This document shows positions 17,903 through 26,823 of a stretch of 62,643 nt of DNA, one piece after another. How positions within the stretch are numbered: the first letter of the stretch is position 1; each line of letters begins with the position of its first letter. Origin of the DNA: a bacterium (GTDB taxonomy: Bacteria; Actinomycetota; Acidimicrobiia; Spongiisociales; ZC4RG35); assembly GCA_028823995.1 (NCBI GenBank), contig JAPPFD010000022.1, positions 18,790 through 81,432 on the forward strand. Direction: 5' to 3'. The position numbers and the translations under genes were made by a program. The notes beneath the pieces are model-generated. The model was given only the letters and a program-made list of their open reading frames with translations, made no database searches and was not told where the DNA came from.

Positions 17903-19387
17903 ATGCCCTCCGGACCGCTCTCGATAGGCGCCGCCGGCGCGGCGCTGCGTTCCGGGGAGGCCACCGCCGTCGAGTTGCTGGCGGCGGTGATGTCCCGGGC
18001 GGAGATGACCGAGTCGGAGTTGCACTGTTACCTCAACCTCGACCGGGAGGGGGCCATGGCGGCCGCCCGTCAGGCTGACAGAGAGTTGGACAGGGGGGAG
18101 GACCGGGGGCCTCTCCACGGTATCCCCGTGGCTGTGAAGGACAACATGTGCACCCGCGGGTTGGAGACCACCTGCTCCTCGAAGATCCTGGCCGGGTACC
18201 GACCCCCGTACGACGCCACCGCGGTGGCCCGTCTGCGGGAGGCGGGAGCGGTGATCGTCGGTAAGACCAACCTGGACGAATTCGCCATGGGCAGTTCAAC
18301 CGAGAACTCCGCCTACGGGCCCACCCGCAATCCCTGGGACACCGGCCGGGTCCCCGGGGGATCGTCAGGGGGTTCGGCGGCGGCGGTGGCGGCCGGATCG
18401 GCGATCGCCGCCCTGGGATCGGACACCGGCGGCTCCATCCGCCAACCGGCCTCCCTGTGCGGCGTGGTGGGGATGAAGCCCACCTACGGCCTGGTCAGCC
18501 GGTACGGGTTGGTGGCGTTCGCTTCCTCACTGGACCAGATCGGTCCGCTCACCCGCACGGTGGGGGACGCGGCGCTCCTGCTGTCCGCCGTGGCCGGCCA
18601 CGATCCGGCCGACGCCACTTCCTATGCCGGACGGGCGCCTGACTTCGCGGGAAGCCTGGACAGGGGCGTGGACGGGCTGAGACTGGGAGTGGTGAAGGAG
18701 TTGGGAGGGGATGGGTACCAGCCCGACGTGTCGGAGGCGACCGAGGAGATGCTCAATAAGCTGGCGGCCCAGGGCGCGGAGGTGATGGAGGTCTCCCTCC
18801 CGCTGTTTGATGTGGCGCTGTCCGCCTATTACCTGATCGCGCCTGCCGAGTGCTCGGCCAATCTCGCCCGGTTCGACGGGATGCGCTACGGGCTCTCCAT
18901 CAAGGGCTCCACCGCCTCGGCCACCATGGCCGGGACCCGCGCCGAGGGTTTCGGCCCGGAGGTGACCAGGCGCATCCTGCTGGGGACCTATGCCCTTTCA
19001 GCCGGGTACTTCGATGCTTTCTACGGGCAGGCTCAGAGAGTTCGCTCCCTGCTGCAAGCGGAGTTTGATGAGGCCTACCGCAAGGTGGACGTGCTCGTCT
19101 CCCCGACCAGTCCCACCACCGCCTTCCGGTTGGGCGAGCGGACCCAGGATCCCCTGGCTATGTACATGAGCGACATCTGCACCATCCCCTCCAACCTGTC
19201 GGGACATCCTGCCATCTCCGTGCCGATCGGCCTCGACTCCAAGCACCTGCCCATCGGCTTCCAGGTGATGGCGCCGGCTCTCGGTGAGCAGGTGATGATG
19301 GCCGTGGCGGCGGAGGTGGAGAGACTGGCCGGCTTTGACGCCCTGCCCCCGCCGGCGCTGGCCCCACCGCCCGGGGTGCCGCTGTGA
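17903..19387 (+). CDS. gatA: Glu/Asp-tRNA amidotransferase subunit A
   Basis: 494 residues, an amidase-signature enzyme that releases ammonia from glutamine for GatB. The Ser-cisSer-Lys triad is complete: Lys79 in VAVKDN, Ser154 in GGSSGGS and Ser178 in TGGSIRQP, at the numbering known for characterised GatA. ATG 17903. The stop overlaps the gatB GTG as GTGA, so synthesis of the two subunits is coupled. Confidence 0.97.
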   Translation: MPSGPLSIGAAGAALRSGEATAVELLAAVMSRAEMTESELHCYLNLDREGAMAAARQADRELDRGEDRGPLHGIPVAVKDNMCTRGLETTCSSKILAGYRPPYDATAVARLREAGAVIVGKTNLDEFAMGSSTENSAYGPTRNPWDTGRVPGGSSGGSAAAVAAGSAIAALGSDTGGSIRQPASLCGVVGMKPTYGLVSRYGLVAFASSLDQIGPLTRTVGDAALLLSAVAGHDPADATSYAGRAPDFAGSLDRGVDGLRLGVVKELGGDGYQPDVSEATEEMLNKLAAQGAEVMEVSLPLFDVALSAYYLIAPAECSANLARFDGMRYGLSIKGSTASATMAGTRAEGFGPEVTRRILLGTYALSAGYFDAFYGQAQRVRSLLQAEFDEAYRKVDVLVSPTSPTTAFRLGERTQDPLAMYMSDICTIPSNLSGHPAISVPIGLDSKHLPIGFQVMAPALGEQVMMAVAAEVERLAGFDALPPPALAPPPGVPL

Positions 19388-20826
19388 AGTGGGAGCCGGT
19401 GATCGGGATCGAGGTCCACGTGGAGTTGGACACCGACTCCAAGATGTTCTGCGGATGCCGGGTGTCCTTCGGCGATCCCCCCAACACCCATGTCTGCCCG
19501 GTATGCCTGGCCCTGCCCGGATCGCTCCCCGTGCCCAACCGGAAGGCGATCGAGAGGATCATCCGGCTGGGGCTGGCCCTCAACTGTCGAATCAACCCCG
19601 GCTCGGTCTTCCATCGCAAGAACTACTACTACGCCGATCTGCCCAAGAACTACCAGATCAGCCAGTACGACGTTCCCGTGTGCGTGGACGGTTGGTTGGA
19701 CGTCGAATCGGACGAGAGCCGGTTCCGGGTGGGGATCGAGCGGGTGCACATGGAGGAGGACACCGGAAAGTCGGTGCATGTGGGCGAGGGGGGAAGGATC
19801 CACTCGGCGGCGGAGACCCTGGTGGACTTCAACCGCGCCGGCACCCCCCTGGTTGAGATCGTCTCCCGTCCGGATCTGCGAAGCGCGGCCGATGCGCGAA
19901 CCTATGCCCAGGAGTTGCGAGCCGTCGTGGTGGAGACCGGGGTCTCCGACGCCCGGATGGAGAGAGGCTCGATCAGGTTCGACGCCAATGTGTCCATCCG
20001 CCCGGAGGGGAGCCCGGAGCTGGGCGTGAAGGTGGAGATCAAGAACATGAATTCCTTCCGATCGCTGGAGAAGGCCATTCGCTCGGAGATCGAGCGGCAG
20101 ACCGCGCTGGTCGCGACCGGTGAGAGGGTGGTGATGGAGACCCGGCACTGGGACGAGGAGGGGGAGGTCACCCACGGGATGCGCACCAAGGAGGGGAGTT
20201 CCGACTACCGCTATTTCACCGAGCCGGACCTGGCGCCCATGGTCTTCGACGGCTCCTGGGTGGAGGAGGCCCGGTCTCATCTGCCCGAGCTTCCCGCTCT
20301 CCGCCGGGATCGCTACCGCGGAATGGGAGTGAAGCCCGCCGCGGCCCGGGTGCTTGCCTCCTCGGACCCGCAACTCAGAAGCCTGTTCGAGGAGGCCGTG
20401 GAGTCCGGCGCCGATGCTGTGGCGGCTGGAAACTGGGTGACGGGCGAGGTGACCGCCTCTCTCCGGCGCAGGGAGGTCTCACTGGAGGATGTTCCGCTCC
20501 GGGGAGGCCAGATCGCCGCGCTGACCCGTTTGGTCAGTGAAGGCCGCGTGTCCGCCAGCGCCGCCCGCGAGGTCCTGGAGGGCGTGATGGACGGGGAGGG
20601 GAGTCCGTCCGAGGTTGCGACCCGGCGCAACCTGTTGCAACTCTCGGACCGCGCGGCTCTCGAAGAGGTGGTGGAAGAGGTGATGGCCGCCAATCCCGAG
20701 GCGGTGGAACGCTACCGATCGGGCGAAGGGAAGGTGCGAGGCTTCCTGGTTGGCCAGGTGATGAGAGCCACTTCCGGCCGCGCCGACCCTCGAGCGGTCA
20801 ATGAAATACTCTCCGCCCGACTGTAA
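19384..20826 (+). CDS. gatB: Glu/Asp-tRNA amidotransferase subunit B
   Basis: 480 residues from a GTG that overlaps the gatA stop. GatB kinase-like domain: EPVIGIEVHVELDT at the start, the Cys-rich zinc stretch (FCGCRVSF...HVCPVCLALPGSLPV), KNYYYADLPKNYQISQYD and MEEDTGKSVH. The C-terminal helical/YqeY tail runs to the end, where it contacts tRNA. Full length. Last gene of the operon. Confidence 0.97.
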   Translation: MKWEPVIGIEVHVELDTDSKMFCGCRVSFGDPPNTHVCPVCLALPGSLPVPNRKAIERIIRLGLALNCRINPGSVFHRKNYYYADLPKNYQISQYDVPVCVDGWLDVESDESRFRVGIERVHMEEDTGKSVHVGEGGRIHSAAETLVDFNRAGTPLVEIVSRPDLRSAADARTYAQELRAVVVETGVSDARMERGSIRFDANVSIRPEGSPELGVKVEIKNMNSFRSLEKAIRSEIERQTALVATGERVVMETRHWDEEGEVTHGMRTKEGSSDYRYFTEPDLAPMVFDGSWVEEARSHLPELPALRRDRYRGMGVKPAAARVLASSDPQLRSLFEEAVESGADAVAAGNWVTGEVTASLRRREVSLEDVPLRGGQIAALTRLVSEGRVSASAAREVLEGVMDGEGSPSEVATRRNLLQLSDRAALEEVVEEVMAANPEAVERYRSGEGKVRGFLVGQVMRATSGRADPRAVNEILSARL

Positions 20827-20867
20827 CTACGGGTTCACACCGGTCCGATAGGGGCTATCCCCCGTAG
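20827..20867. terminator. Possible bidirectional terminator between gatB and the LivJ-like gene
   Basis: CTACGGG (20827-20833) can pair with CCCGTAG (20861-20867), with an inner hairpin GATAG-GGG-CTATC. The genes on both sides converge here. No T-run follows, so termination is a weak inference. Confidence 0.3.
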
Positions 20868-22135
20868 GTGATGTACTCATCCAGGCTCTGGTCCGGGCGG
20901 GAGCCCCCGCTGTAGGTGAGGATGCGGTAGTTGGCCATCGACGGCTCTCCGACTTCCACGAACTCGTAGTCGCCTCCGATCCCCAGGTAATCGGGATCCC
21001 CTCCTGCCGAGATCAGGTCCCGGCACTGGACGAAAGTGCGGCACTTGGTCCCCGTCCGGGTCACGTCGTTGATCTCCCGGGCGATGAGGGTCGGGTCGGT
21101 GGAGCCTGCCACCTCCGCGGCGAGCGCGATGATGATGAGTGCGTCGTAGGTCTCGGCGCCGTAGCCGTAGATGCCGTGCACACCGCCTTCGTATGCGGTC
21201 TCGAGCCGGTCCGTGAAGGGGCGGATGGTCCTGAGGTCCACCGAGTTCTCGGCCCCCCGCATCCCGGTGAGGATGGAGGGGTCGGAGACGGAGCCCCCGA
21301 TGCTGGCGATGTGGCCGGCGGTCCCGTGAACGATGGTGTCTGAGGTGGGCCCGATCCCCCGTTCGTGCATGGTTGTCACCAGTGCAGCCGCCTCCTCGAA
21401 GCCGATGACGAAAACGGCGTCGGGGTCGGCGGCCACCAGCAGGTCCACTTCGGCGTCGAAGCTGTCGGTCCCGGGGGCGTAGGCGATGAAGGGATCGATC
21501 ACGCCTCCCAGTTCCTCGAAGCTGTCGCGGAAGGCTACGGCCAGCCCGGTCCCGTAGGACTCCTGCCGGTAGATCACCCCGACCGTCTCGATGCCCTCCG
21601 ACGCCATCAGTTGCGCCGTCATCGCCGATAGCAGCAGGTCGGGAGGGGCGGTGCGGAAGTACAGCCCGTTGTCGGGGTAGGTGGTGAAGTCGGGGGAGGT
21701 GTTGGATGGGGCGAACTGGATGACCCCGGCTCCGGTGATCTTGTCGATGACCAGCTTGGAGACTGCCGAACTGGCGGCGCCCACGATCGCATCCACCTCC
21801 AGGGCAAGAAGCCTGTCCACCTCGGGGTTGGCCACGTCCTGGCTGAGGTCCCCCGAGTCGGCCTCGTAGAGAGTGACCTCGGCGCCCAGCACCCCTCCGG
21901 CCGCATTGAGGTCCTCCAACGCCACCCGGGCTGCGGCTGTCAGGGTTGGGCCGAACGAAGCCAGGTCTCCGGTGATCGGGAACAGCGTTCCTATCACGAG
22001 GCCCCCGCCGTCGTCGGTCTCCGAGGTCGGCCCCGAGAACATCTCCCTGGCGGTCAGGCCAACCAGAATGAGGATGAACACAGCCACCCCGACCGTTCGT
22101 TTGGGGAATTTTCTGGAGCTTGTCTTGCGGGCCAA
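20855..22135 (-). CDS. Orphan LivJ-type (branched-chain amino acid) substrate-binding protein
   Basis: 426 residues. A single N-terminal hydrophobic segment (about 14-32) without a lipobox Cys suggests a membrane-anchored or secreted form. The rest is a type I periplasmic binding fold of the LivJ/Peripla_BP_6 class: IGTLFPITGDLASFGP, ADSGDLSQ, VGAASSAVSKLV, RQESYGTGLA and GYGAETYDA. No permease or ATPase gene is nearby, so it is either served by a transporter elsewhere or works as a sensor domain protein. ATG 22135. Confidence 0.85.
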   Translation of the reverse strand: MARKTSSRKFPKRTVGVAVFILILVGLTAREMFSGPTSETDDGGGLVIGTLFPITGDLASFGPTLTAAARVALEDLNAAGGVLGAEVTLYEADSGDLSQDVANPEVDRLLALEVDAIVGAASSAVSKLVIDKITGAGVIQFAPSNTSPDFTTYPDNGLYFRTAPPDLLLSAMTAQLMASEGIETVGVIYRQESYGTGLAVAFRDSFEELGGVIDPFIAYAPGTDSFDAEVDLLVAADPDAVFVIGFEEAAALVTTMHERGIGPTSDTIVHGTAGHIASIGGSVSDPSILTGMRGAENSVDLRTIRPFTDRLETAYEGGVHGIYGYGAETYDALIIIALAAEVAGSTDPTLIAREINDVTRTGTKCRTFVQCRDLISAGGDPDYLGIGGDYEFVEVGEPSMANYRILTYSGGSRPDQSLDEYITYGG

Positions 22136-22253
22136 TGTCTCTCCGGTGTCGGCGCGACCCCAAGAATAAGGAACCGGACGGCCGGGGTCTCTCCTTTTCG
22201 GCGGTCCCGGGCCGGGGGAAGACGGACCAGGGAGGCGGCGGCACTGCCAGAGG

Positions 22254-22259
22254 TAGCAT
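22254..22259 (+). promoter_or_regulatory. -10 box upstream of the tungstate transporter operon
   Basis: TAGCAT ends 7 nt before an ATG at 22267, the same arrangement as at several other genes in this window. Confidence 0.35.
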
Positions 22260-22266
22260 CAGCGCC

Positions 22267-22386
22267 ATGCGCACCGGGGTTTATCTGTTTCTGGTCCGGG
22301 GGGCTCCGGTGACCACCGTCGGGACTGTCTGCTACCTGGCTGACTCCCGGCGGAGTCCGGCGGGCCGGTCGCCGCACCGGCGCTGA
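22267..22386 (+). CDS. Possible 39-residue leader peptide before tupB
   Basis: A short open frame from ATG 22267, directly behind the -10 box at 22254, ending 12 nt before tupB. The product would start MRTGVYLFLVRGAP, have one Cys and end in a basic tail. It matches no family I know. It could be a leader peptide, a small protein, or chance in GC-rich DNA; the promoter position is its only support. Confidence 0.3.
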   Translation: MRTGVYLFLVRGAPVTTVGTVCYLADSRRSPAGRSPHRR

Positions 22387-22398
22387 GGCGGGGACAGG

Positions 22399-23091
22399 AT
22401 GGAGTTCCTGTGGGAAGTCTTGGCGGACGCGGTGGAGGTCCTGTCCCGGGCCGGGCCCGAACTCTGGATGGTGGTGGCCCTCACCCTCGCCGTCTCCGCA
22501 GCCTCGACCGGGATCGGCGTGCTGCTGGGGGTCCCGCTGGGAGCGGCTCTGGCGCTCGGCCGGTTTCGGGGAAGAGGGGTCCTCCGATTGGCGGTGAGCG
22601 TTGGCATGGGGTTCCCGCCCGTGCTGGCCGGACTCCTGCTCCTGCTGGTGTTCTGGCGGTCTGGTCCCCTGGGAGGCCTCGGTCTGATCTTCACCCCGGC
22701 CGCAATGGTGATCGCCCAGGTGGTCCTGGCGACTCCCGTGGCGGCCGGCGTCGTCTCGGGGTCCATCAGAGGTTTGGGCATGGTCCCCATGGAGCAACTG
22801 GCCGCTCTGCGGCTGGGGCGGGTGGCGCGGGGGATGGTCGCGGTGCGGGAGGCGAGGGCCGGGGTTGCCACCGCCGTGGCGGCCTCGTTCGGGAGGGTGG
22901 TGGCCGAGGTAGGGGCGGTGCTGGTGGTGGGAGGCAACATCGTGGGGGAGACTCGGGTGCTGACCACCCTGATAGTTGAGGAGTCGCGCCAGGCGCGGTT
23001 CGGAGCGGCGGTGGCGGCCGGGGCGGTGTTGCTGGTCATCGCCCTGTTCGTGAACGTGGCCGTTGGCCGGTTGGGAGGAGACGGCCCATGA
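22399..23091 (+). CDS. tupB: Tungstate ABC transporter permease
   Basis: 230 residues, five to six hydrophobic segments. The cytoplasmic loop shows the ABC-permease EAA-type motif (LGRVARGMVAVREARAGVATAV) and VVAEVGAVLVVGGNIVGETRVLTT, characteristic of TupB and related oxyanion permeases. ATG 22399. Overlaps tupC as ATGA. With tupC and tupA it imports tungstate (or molybdate) for pterin-cofactor enzymes. Confidence 0.85.
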   Translation: MEFLWEVLADAVEVLSRAGPELWMVVALTLAVSAASTGIGVLLGVPLGAALALGRFRGRGVLRLAVSVGMGFPPVLAGLLLLLVFWRSGPLGGLGLIFTPAAMVIAQVVLATPVAAGVVSGSIRGLGMVPMEQLAALRLGRVARGMVAVREARAGVATAVAASFGRVVAEVGAVLVVGGNIVGETRVLTTLIVEESRQARFGAAVAAGAVLLVIALFVNVAVGRLGGDGP

Positions 23092-24074
23092 GGGTCTCCT
23101 TGCGTTACCCGAGTCGTGATCCCGTGCTGGACGTGGAGGGACTGGAGTTGACCGAGGGTCGGCGGACGGTGGTCTTCGGGCCCAACGGAGCAGGCAAGAC
23201 CACCCTGCTGAGGTTGCTGGGGGGAACCCTCCCGGGAGGACCGGATTGGGAGTGCGCCTACCTGCCCCAGACGCCCCATCTCTTCCGGGGTGGGACCGGT
23301 TGGAACCTGGGGTTGGGCCTTGACGCCCGCCAATCCGCCCGCGCCGCCGAACTTGCCGCCCGACTGGGAATGGGAGACCGGCTGTCGGAGCCCGCCGCGG
23401 TGCTGAGCGGCGGGGAGAGACAGAGGATCGCCTTGTCCCGGGTTCTTGCCCGGCGGGAACCGTGGGTGCTGCTGGATGAGCCGCTGGCGCCGATCGACGC
23501 CGAGGACCGGGCGGCGGTGGCCAGGCTGATTGCCGAGGGGGTGGGAGAGCGGGGGGCTGTGATCGTCACCCACGACCTGGAGACGGCGGCCGCCCTGGGG
23601 ACCCACATGGCCGTGCTGGTGGAGGGTCGGCTGCGCCAGCAGGGACCTCTCGGAGAGGTGTTGTCTCATCCGAGCGACTCCCGGGTGGCGGGAGTGGTGG
23701 GGGTCTCCAACCTCTGGGAGGGCGTCGGGGTGGCCCGGAGTGGAGGCTTCGCGGTGGCCGAGGTGGGGTCTGTGCAGGTGTGGGGCGTCGGGAACATCGA
23801 GACCGGTACTCGGTGCCGGGTGCTGTTTCGGGGGGAGTCCGTGGCGATGCTGGGCGCCGGGGAAGGGTCCGGCTCGGTGCGTAACCGCTGGGCGGGCCGG
23901 GTGGCCGAGGTCCGTCAGGGGGGTCGCTGGGTGGAGTTGGAGGTGGACGTGGGGGGAGTGGAGGTCACCGCGGTGATTACTCCGGGGGCGATGGACGAGA
24001 TGGGCCTGGAGATCGGCTCGAAGGTGGTGACCGGGGTGAAGGCATCCGCAGTGCGGTTGCTCCCCGGCGGTTGA
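23088..24074 (+). CDS. tupC: Tungstate ABC transporter ATP-binding protein
   Basis: 328 residues. Walker [26 protein letters not shown] signature, Walker B VLLDEPLAPID and the switch His in VTHDLE. The last third (about residue 255 on) is an oxyanion-binding Mop/TOBE-like domain (NRWAGRVAEVRQGGRWVELEVDVGG), as in ModC/TupC proteins whose transport is inhibited by bound molybdate or tungstate. Start ATG overlaps the tupB stop; tupA begins 2 nt after it ends. Confidence 0.87.
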   Translation: MRVSLRYPSRDPVLDVEGLELTEGRRTVVFGPNGAGKTTLLRLLGGTLPGGPDWECAYLPQTPHLFRGGTGWNLGLGLDARQSARAAELAARLGMGDRLSEPAAVLSGGERQRIALSRVLARREPWVLLDEPLAPIDAEDRAAVARLIAEGVGERGAVIVTHDLETAAALGTHMAVLVEGRLRQQGPLGEVLSHPSDSRVAGVVGVSNLWEGVGVARSGGFAVAEVGSVQVWGVGNIETGTRCRVLFRGESVAMLGAGEGSGSVRNRWAGRVAEVRQGGRWVELEVDVGGVEVTAVITPGAMDEMGLEIGSKVVTGVKASAVRLLPGG

Positions 24075-24075
24075 G

Positions 24076-24879
24076 ATGGGAAGCCGGTCATGGCTGACGG
24101 CGGTCTTGGCGGCCGGGCTGGCGGCGGGGGCGTTGGCGGGATGCTCTCCTGACGAGACCAGGGTGACGGTGGTGGCGGGAACCACCCTGGTGGACGGGAG
24201 ACTCCTCGAAGAGGTGACCGCCGAGTATGAGGCGCAGCGTCCCGACGTGCGCTTGAGCGTGGTGGGCGCCCCGACTGCCCGGGCGTTGGCCCTGGCCGAG
24301 GCGGGATCGGCGGATGTGACCATCACCCACGACCCTTCGCTGGAGGAGCGCTTCATCTCCGAAGGAAGGGCGGAGTTGGCCGAGGAGGTGTTCTCGAGTC
24401 GGTTCATCCTGGCCGGCCCCCGGCGGGTGTCCGGGGCGCTGAGGGGATTGTCCGCCGTGGAAGCCTTCGGAAGGATCGCCGAGCAGGGTCACGTGTTCGT
24501 CAGCCGGGCTGACGGATCCGGCACCCACCAGGTGGAGAGGGACATCTGGGATCGGGCTGGGGTGGACCCGACCGGCATGCAGTGGTACGTGGAGACACGC
24601 CAGGGGATGGGTTTGACCCTGCAGGTGGCTTCCCAGAGGGAGGCGTTCGTCCTGGTGGAGTTGAGCGTCTTCCTGTCCGCGGGGGAGACCACCGGCCTGG
24701 TGGACGCGGCCCTGGACCCGGCAGGGCTGGACAACCCCTATCGGGCCATGGCCGTGAAGGGCTCTCCGGTGGCGGATGAGTCCCGGGCATTCGTCGAGTG
24801 GCTGGCGTCCCGGAGTGGACGGGAGGCCGTGAGAAGGGCGAACCTGGAGTTGTACGGCGCCCAGATATTCGAGCCGTAG
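24076..24879 (+). CDS. tupA: Tungstate-binding lipoprotein
   Basis: 267 residues. Signal peptide with lipobox LAGC, then a type II binding fold. VVAGTTLVDGRLLEEV and FVSRADGSGTHQVERDIW correspond to the TupA segments that hold the oxyanion (Thr-Thr near the N terminus and the Ser-Arg...Ser-Gly-Thr-His stretch). The order permease-ATPase-binding protein places tupA last, the reverse of the common tupABC order. Tungstate rather than molybdate is inferred from this family resemblance. Confidence 0.87.
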   Translation: MGSRSWLTAVLAAGLAAGALAGCSPDETRVTVVAGTTLVDGRLLEEVTAEYEAQRPDVRLSVVGAPTARALALAEAGSADVTITHDPSLEERFISEGRAELAEEVFSSRFILAGPRRVSGALRGLSAVEAFGRIAEQGHVFVSRADGSGTHQVERDIWDRAGVDPTGMQWYVETRQGMGLTLQVASQREAFVLVELSVFLSAGETTGLVDAALDPAGLDNPYRAMAVKGSPVADESRAFVEWLASRSGREAVRRANLELYGAQIFEP

Positions 24880-24913
24880 ACACGGGACCGATTCGGTAGG
24901 GTTTCGGTTGTCG

Positions 24914-26380
24914 ATGGAGAGATTCACCAAGATCGTGGCCACCCTGGGGCCGGCGGTGGCGTCCCCGGAGAAGATCAGGGAGTTGGTGGCGGCCGGGATG
25001 GATGTGGCCCGCCTCAACTTCTCCCATGGCGACCATGATCTCCACCGCCGGTTCATGGAGTGGGTGAGGGAGGCCGGGCAGCGGGAGAAGAAGACGGTGG
25101 CGGTGCTCCAGGACATCTCCGGTCCCAAGCTGAGGGTGGGGAGGGTGCCGGACGGGAGGATCTCCCTGCGCACCGGCGAACGGGTCTCCCTGGTTCCCGG
25201 GCACACGTCCCCGGTGGGCCGTAGCGCCATTCCCATCAATTATCCGAGGCTGCTCGAAGACCTGGGAGAGGGAGACGGGGTGGTGCTGGCCGACGGGCTG
25301 ATCAGGATGACGGTGGTGGAGAGACTTCCGGACCGACTGGTGGCCGAGGTGAGGTGGGGGGGCGAACTGACCAGCGGCAAGGGGGTGGCCTTCCCCGAGA
25401 CCATCCTGCGACTGCCTCCCGTCACCGATAAGGACCGGGCCGATCTGGCGTTGGGGTCAGAACTCGAGGTGGACTACGTGGCGGCGTCCTTCGTGCGGAC
25501 CGGCGACGACGTCCGGGCCATCAAGCAGTTGGCGGGGGTGGTGCCGGTCATCGCCAAGGTGGAGTTGGCGGCAGCCTATCAGAACCTGGACGGGATCCTG
25601 GCCGAGGCGGACGGGGTGATGGTGGCCAGGGGCGACCTTGGGGTGCAACTACCCCTGGCCCGGCTTCCCATCGTGCAGGCGGACATCCTGCGCCGGACCA
25701 ACCGCGCAGGGCTGATTTCCATCACCGCCACCGAGATGCTGGAGTCGATGACCCGCTCGCCCCGGCCCACCCGGGCGGAAGTGACCGATGTGGCCACCGC
25801 GGTGGCCGCCGGCAGCGACGCGGTGATGTTGTCCGCCGAGACGGCGGTGGGGGACTACCCCGTACGGGCCACCGAGGTGATGGCGGAGATCTGCGTCGAG
25901 ATGGAGAAAGAACTCCTGAAGGCCCATGACGATCCGGCGGTTCCCTATATCACCGCGGGCGGCGGCACCGCCTCGGCGGTCGCCCGTTCGGCCGTGGACG
26001 CGGCTCACAACCTGGGCATCGACACCCTGGTGGCCTTCACCGAGTCCGGGTCCACTGCCCTGCTCCTCTCCAAGTACCGGCCCCGAGCCCGCATCATCTC
26101 CTTCACTCCCGTGGTGCGCGCCCTGCGACAAGCGGCGCTCTATCGTGGAGTCACTCCCCTCGAGTTCGCCAGGAGGGACCACACAGACCTGATGTTCGCG
26201 GCAGCCGAGAAGATCCTGGAGAGGGAGGGGATTTGTGAGAGGGACGACCTGGTGGTGATGGTGGCGGGAACCCCTCCCAACCAGGAGGCCTCCACCAACC
26301 TGTTCAAGGTCCAATCCATCGGAGAGCGGCACCGCCGGACCTTCGCCCCGCAACGAGGGGTGGTCGGTCGCCGCCACTGA
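24914..26380 (+). CDS. pyk: Pyruvate kinase
   Basis: 488 residues. It shows TKIVATLGPA at the start, ARLNFSHGDH, the catalytic Lys stretch VIAKVE, MVARGDLGV, and the family signature ITATEMLESMTRSPRPTRAE. It makes pyruvate and ATP from phosphoenolpyruvate and ADP. A C-terminal regulatory domain is present, followed by a basic tail. ATG 24914 is used; a TTG at 24908 lies 6 nt behind a TAGGGT box and could be a leaderless start adding two residues. Single gene. Confidence 0.95.
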   Translation: MERFTKIVATLGPAVASPEKIRELVAAGMDVARLNFSHGDHDLHRRFMEWVREAGQREKKTVAVLQDISGPKLRVGRVPDGRISLRTGERVSLVPGHTSPVGRSAIPINYPRLLEDLGEGDGVVLADGLIRMTVVERLPDRLVAEVRWGGELTSGKGVAFPETILRLPPVTDKDRADLALGSELEVDYVAASFVRTGDDVRAIKQLAGVVPVIAKVELAAAYQNLDGILAEADGVMVARGDLGVQLPLARLPIVQADILRRTNRAGLISITATEMLESMTRSPRPTRAEVTDVATAVAAGSDAVMLSAETAVGDYPVRATEVMAEICVEMEKELLKAHDDPAVPYITAGGGTASAVARSAVDAAHNLGIDTLVAFTESGSTALLLSKYRPRARIISFTPVVRALRQAALYRGVTPLEFARRDHTDLMFAAAEKILEREGICERDDLVVMVAGTPPNQEASTNLFKVQSIGERHRRTFAPQRGVVGRRH

Positions 26381-26451
26381 GCGCATGTTGCGGTACGGCG
26401 TATTCCTCGGGCCGATCGGCGAGGGGTCCCGGAGGCGGCCGGGTCCCCGGC

Positions 26452-26457
26452 TAGAAT
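26452..26457 (+). promoter_or_regulatory. -10 box of the 99-residue protein gene
   Basis: TAGAAT lies 28 nt upstream of the TTG start at 26485, leaving room for a short leader containing AAAGGGG. Confidence 0.4.
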
Positions 26458-26484
26458 CTCCCGAGCGAAGATGAAAGGGGACCC

Positions 26485-26784
26485 TTGGGTCAGCAGATAG
26501 AGATCCTCTCCACCGAGATGGTCGGCGACGTCCTGGTGATCGACACCAACCGCACCCTGGGGGGCCAGGACGGGGAGAGCTATGGCGACTCCGAGGCCGC
26601 CCGGTCCGAGAAGACCTTTCCTGCTCGCCTTTCGGTCCGCTTGATGGACCTCGACCCCCACATCAACCGGGTCTTCACCCTGTCCAACACCCTCACCCTG
26701 CGCCGTTCGGGGGGATGGACCGAGGGGCAGGTGGAGCGGGTGTCAGAGTCGATCGGGGAGTTCTTTCTCTTCTATTCGGAATAG
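26485..26784 (+). CDS. Conserved-looking small cytoplasmic protein, function unknown
   Basis: 99 residues from TTG 26485, chosen because AAAGGGG ends 4 nt upstream and no ATG/GTG is available in frame. No signal peptide or membrane segment, no Cys. The predicted pattern is beta-rich (EMVGDVLVIDTNRTL, FPARLSVRLMDLD, RVFTLSNTLTLRR) with a C-terminal helix. I do not recognise the family. Codon use agrees with the core genes, so it is likely real. Tail-to-tail with the VanW gene. Confidence 0.6.
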   Translation: MGQQIEILSTEMVGDVLVIDTNRTLGGQDGESYGDSEAARSEKTFPARLSVRLMDLDPHINRVFTLSNTLTLRRSGGWTEGQVERVSESIGEFFLFYSE

Positions 26785-26823
26785 GTCTGGGGACGACTGT
26801 TCCTCCCGTCGGCCGGCGGGGTC

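Noticed and set aside
22260..22398. Molybdenum/tungsten cofactor riboswitch before tupB
   Set aside because: I could not match the conserved helices by eye; the region can fold because it is GC-rich. A covariance search would decide.
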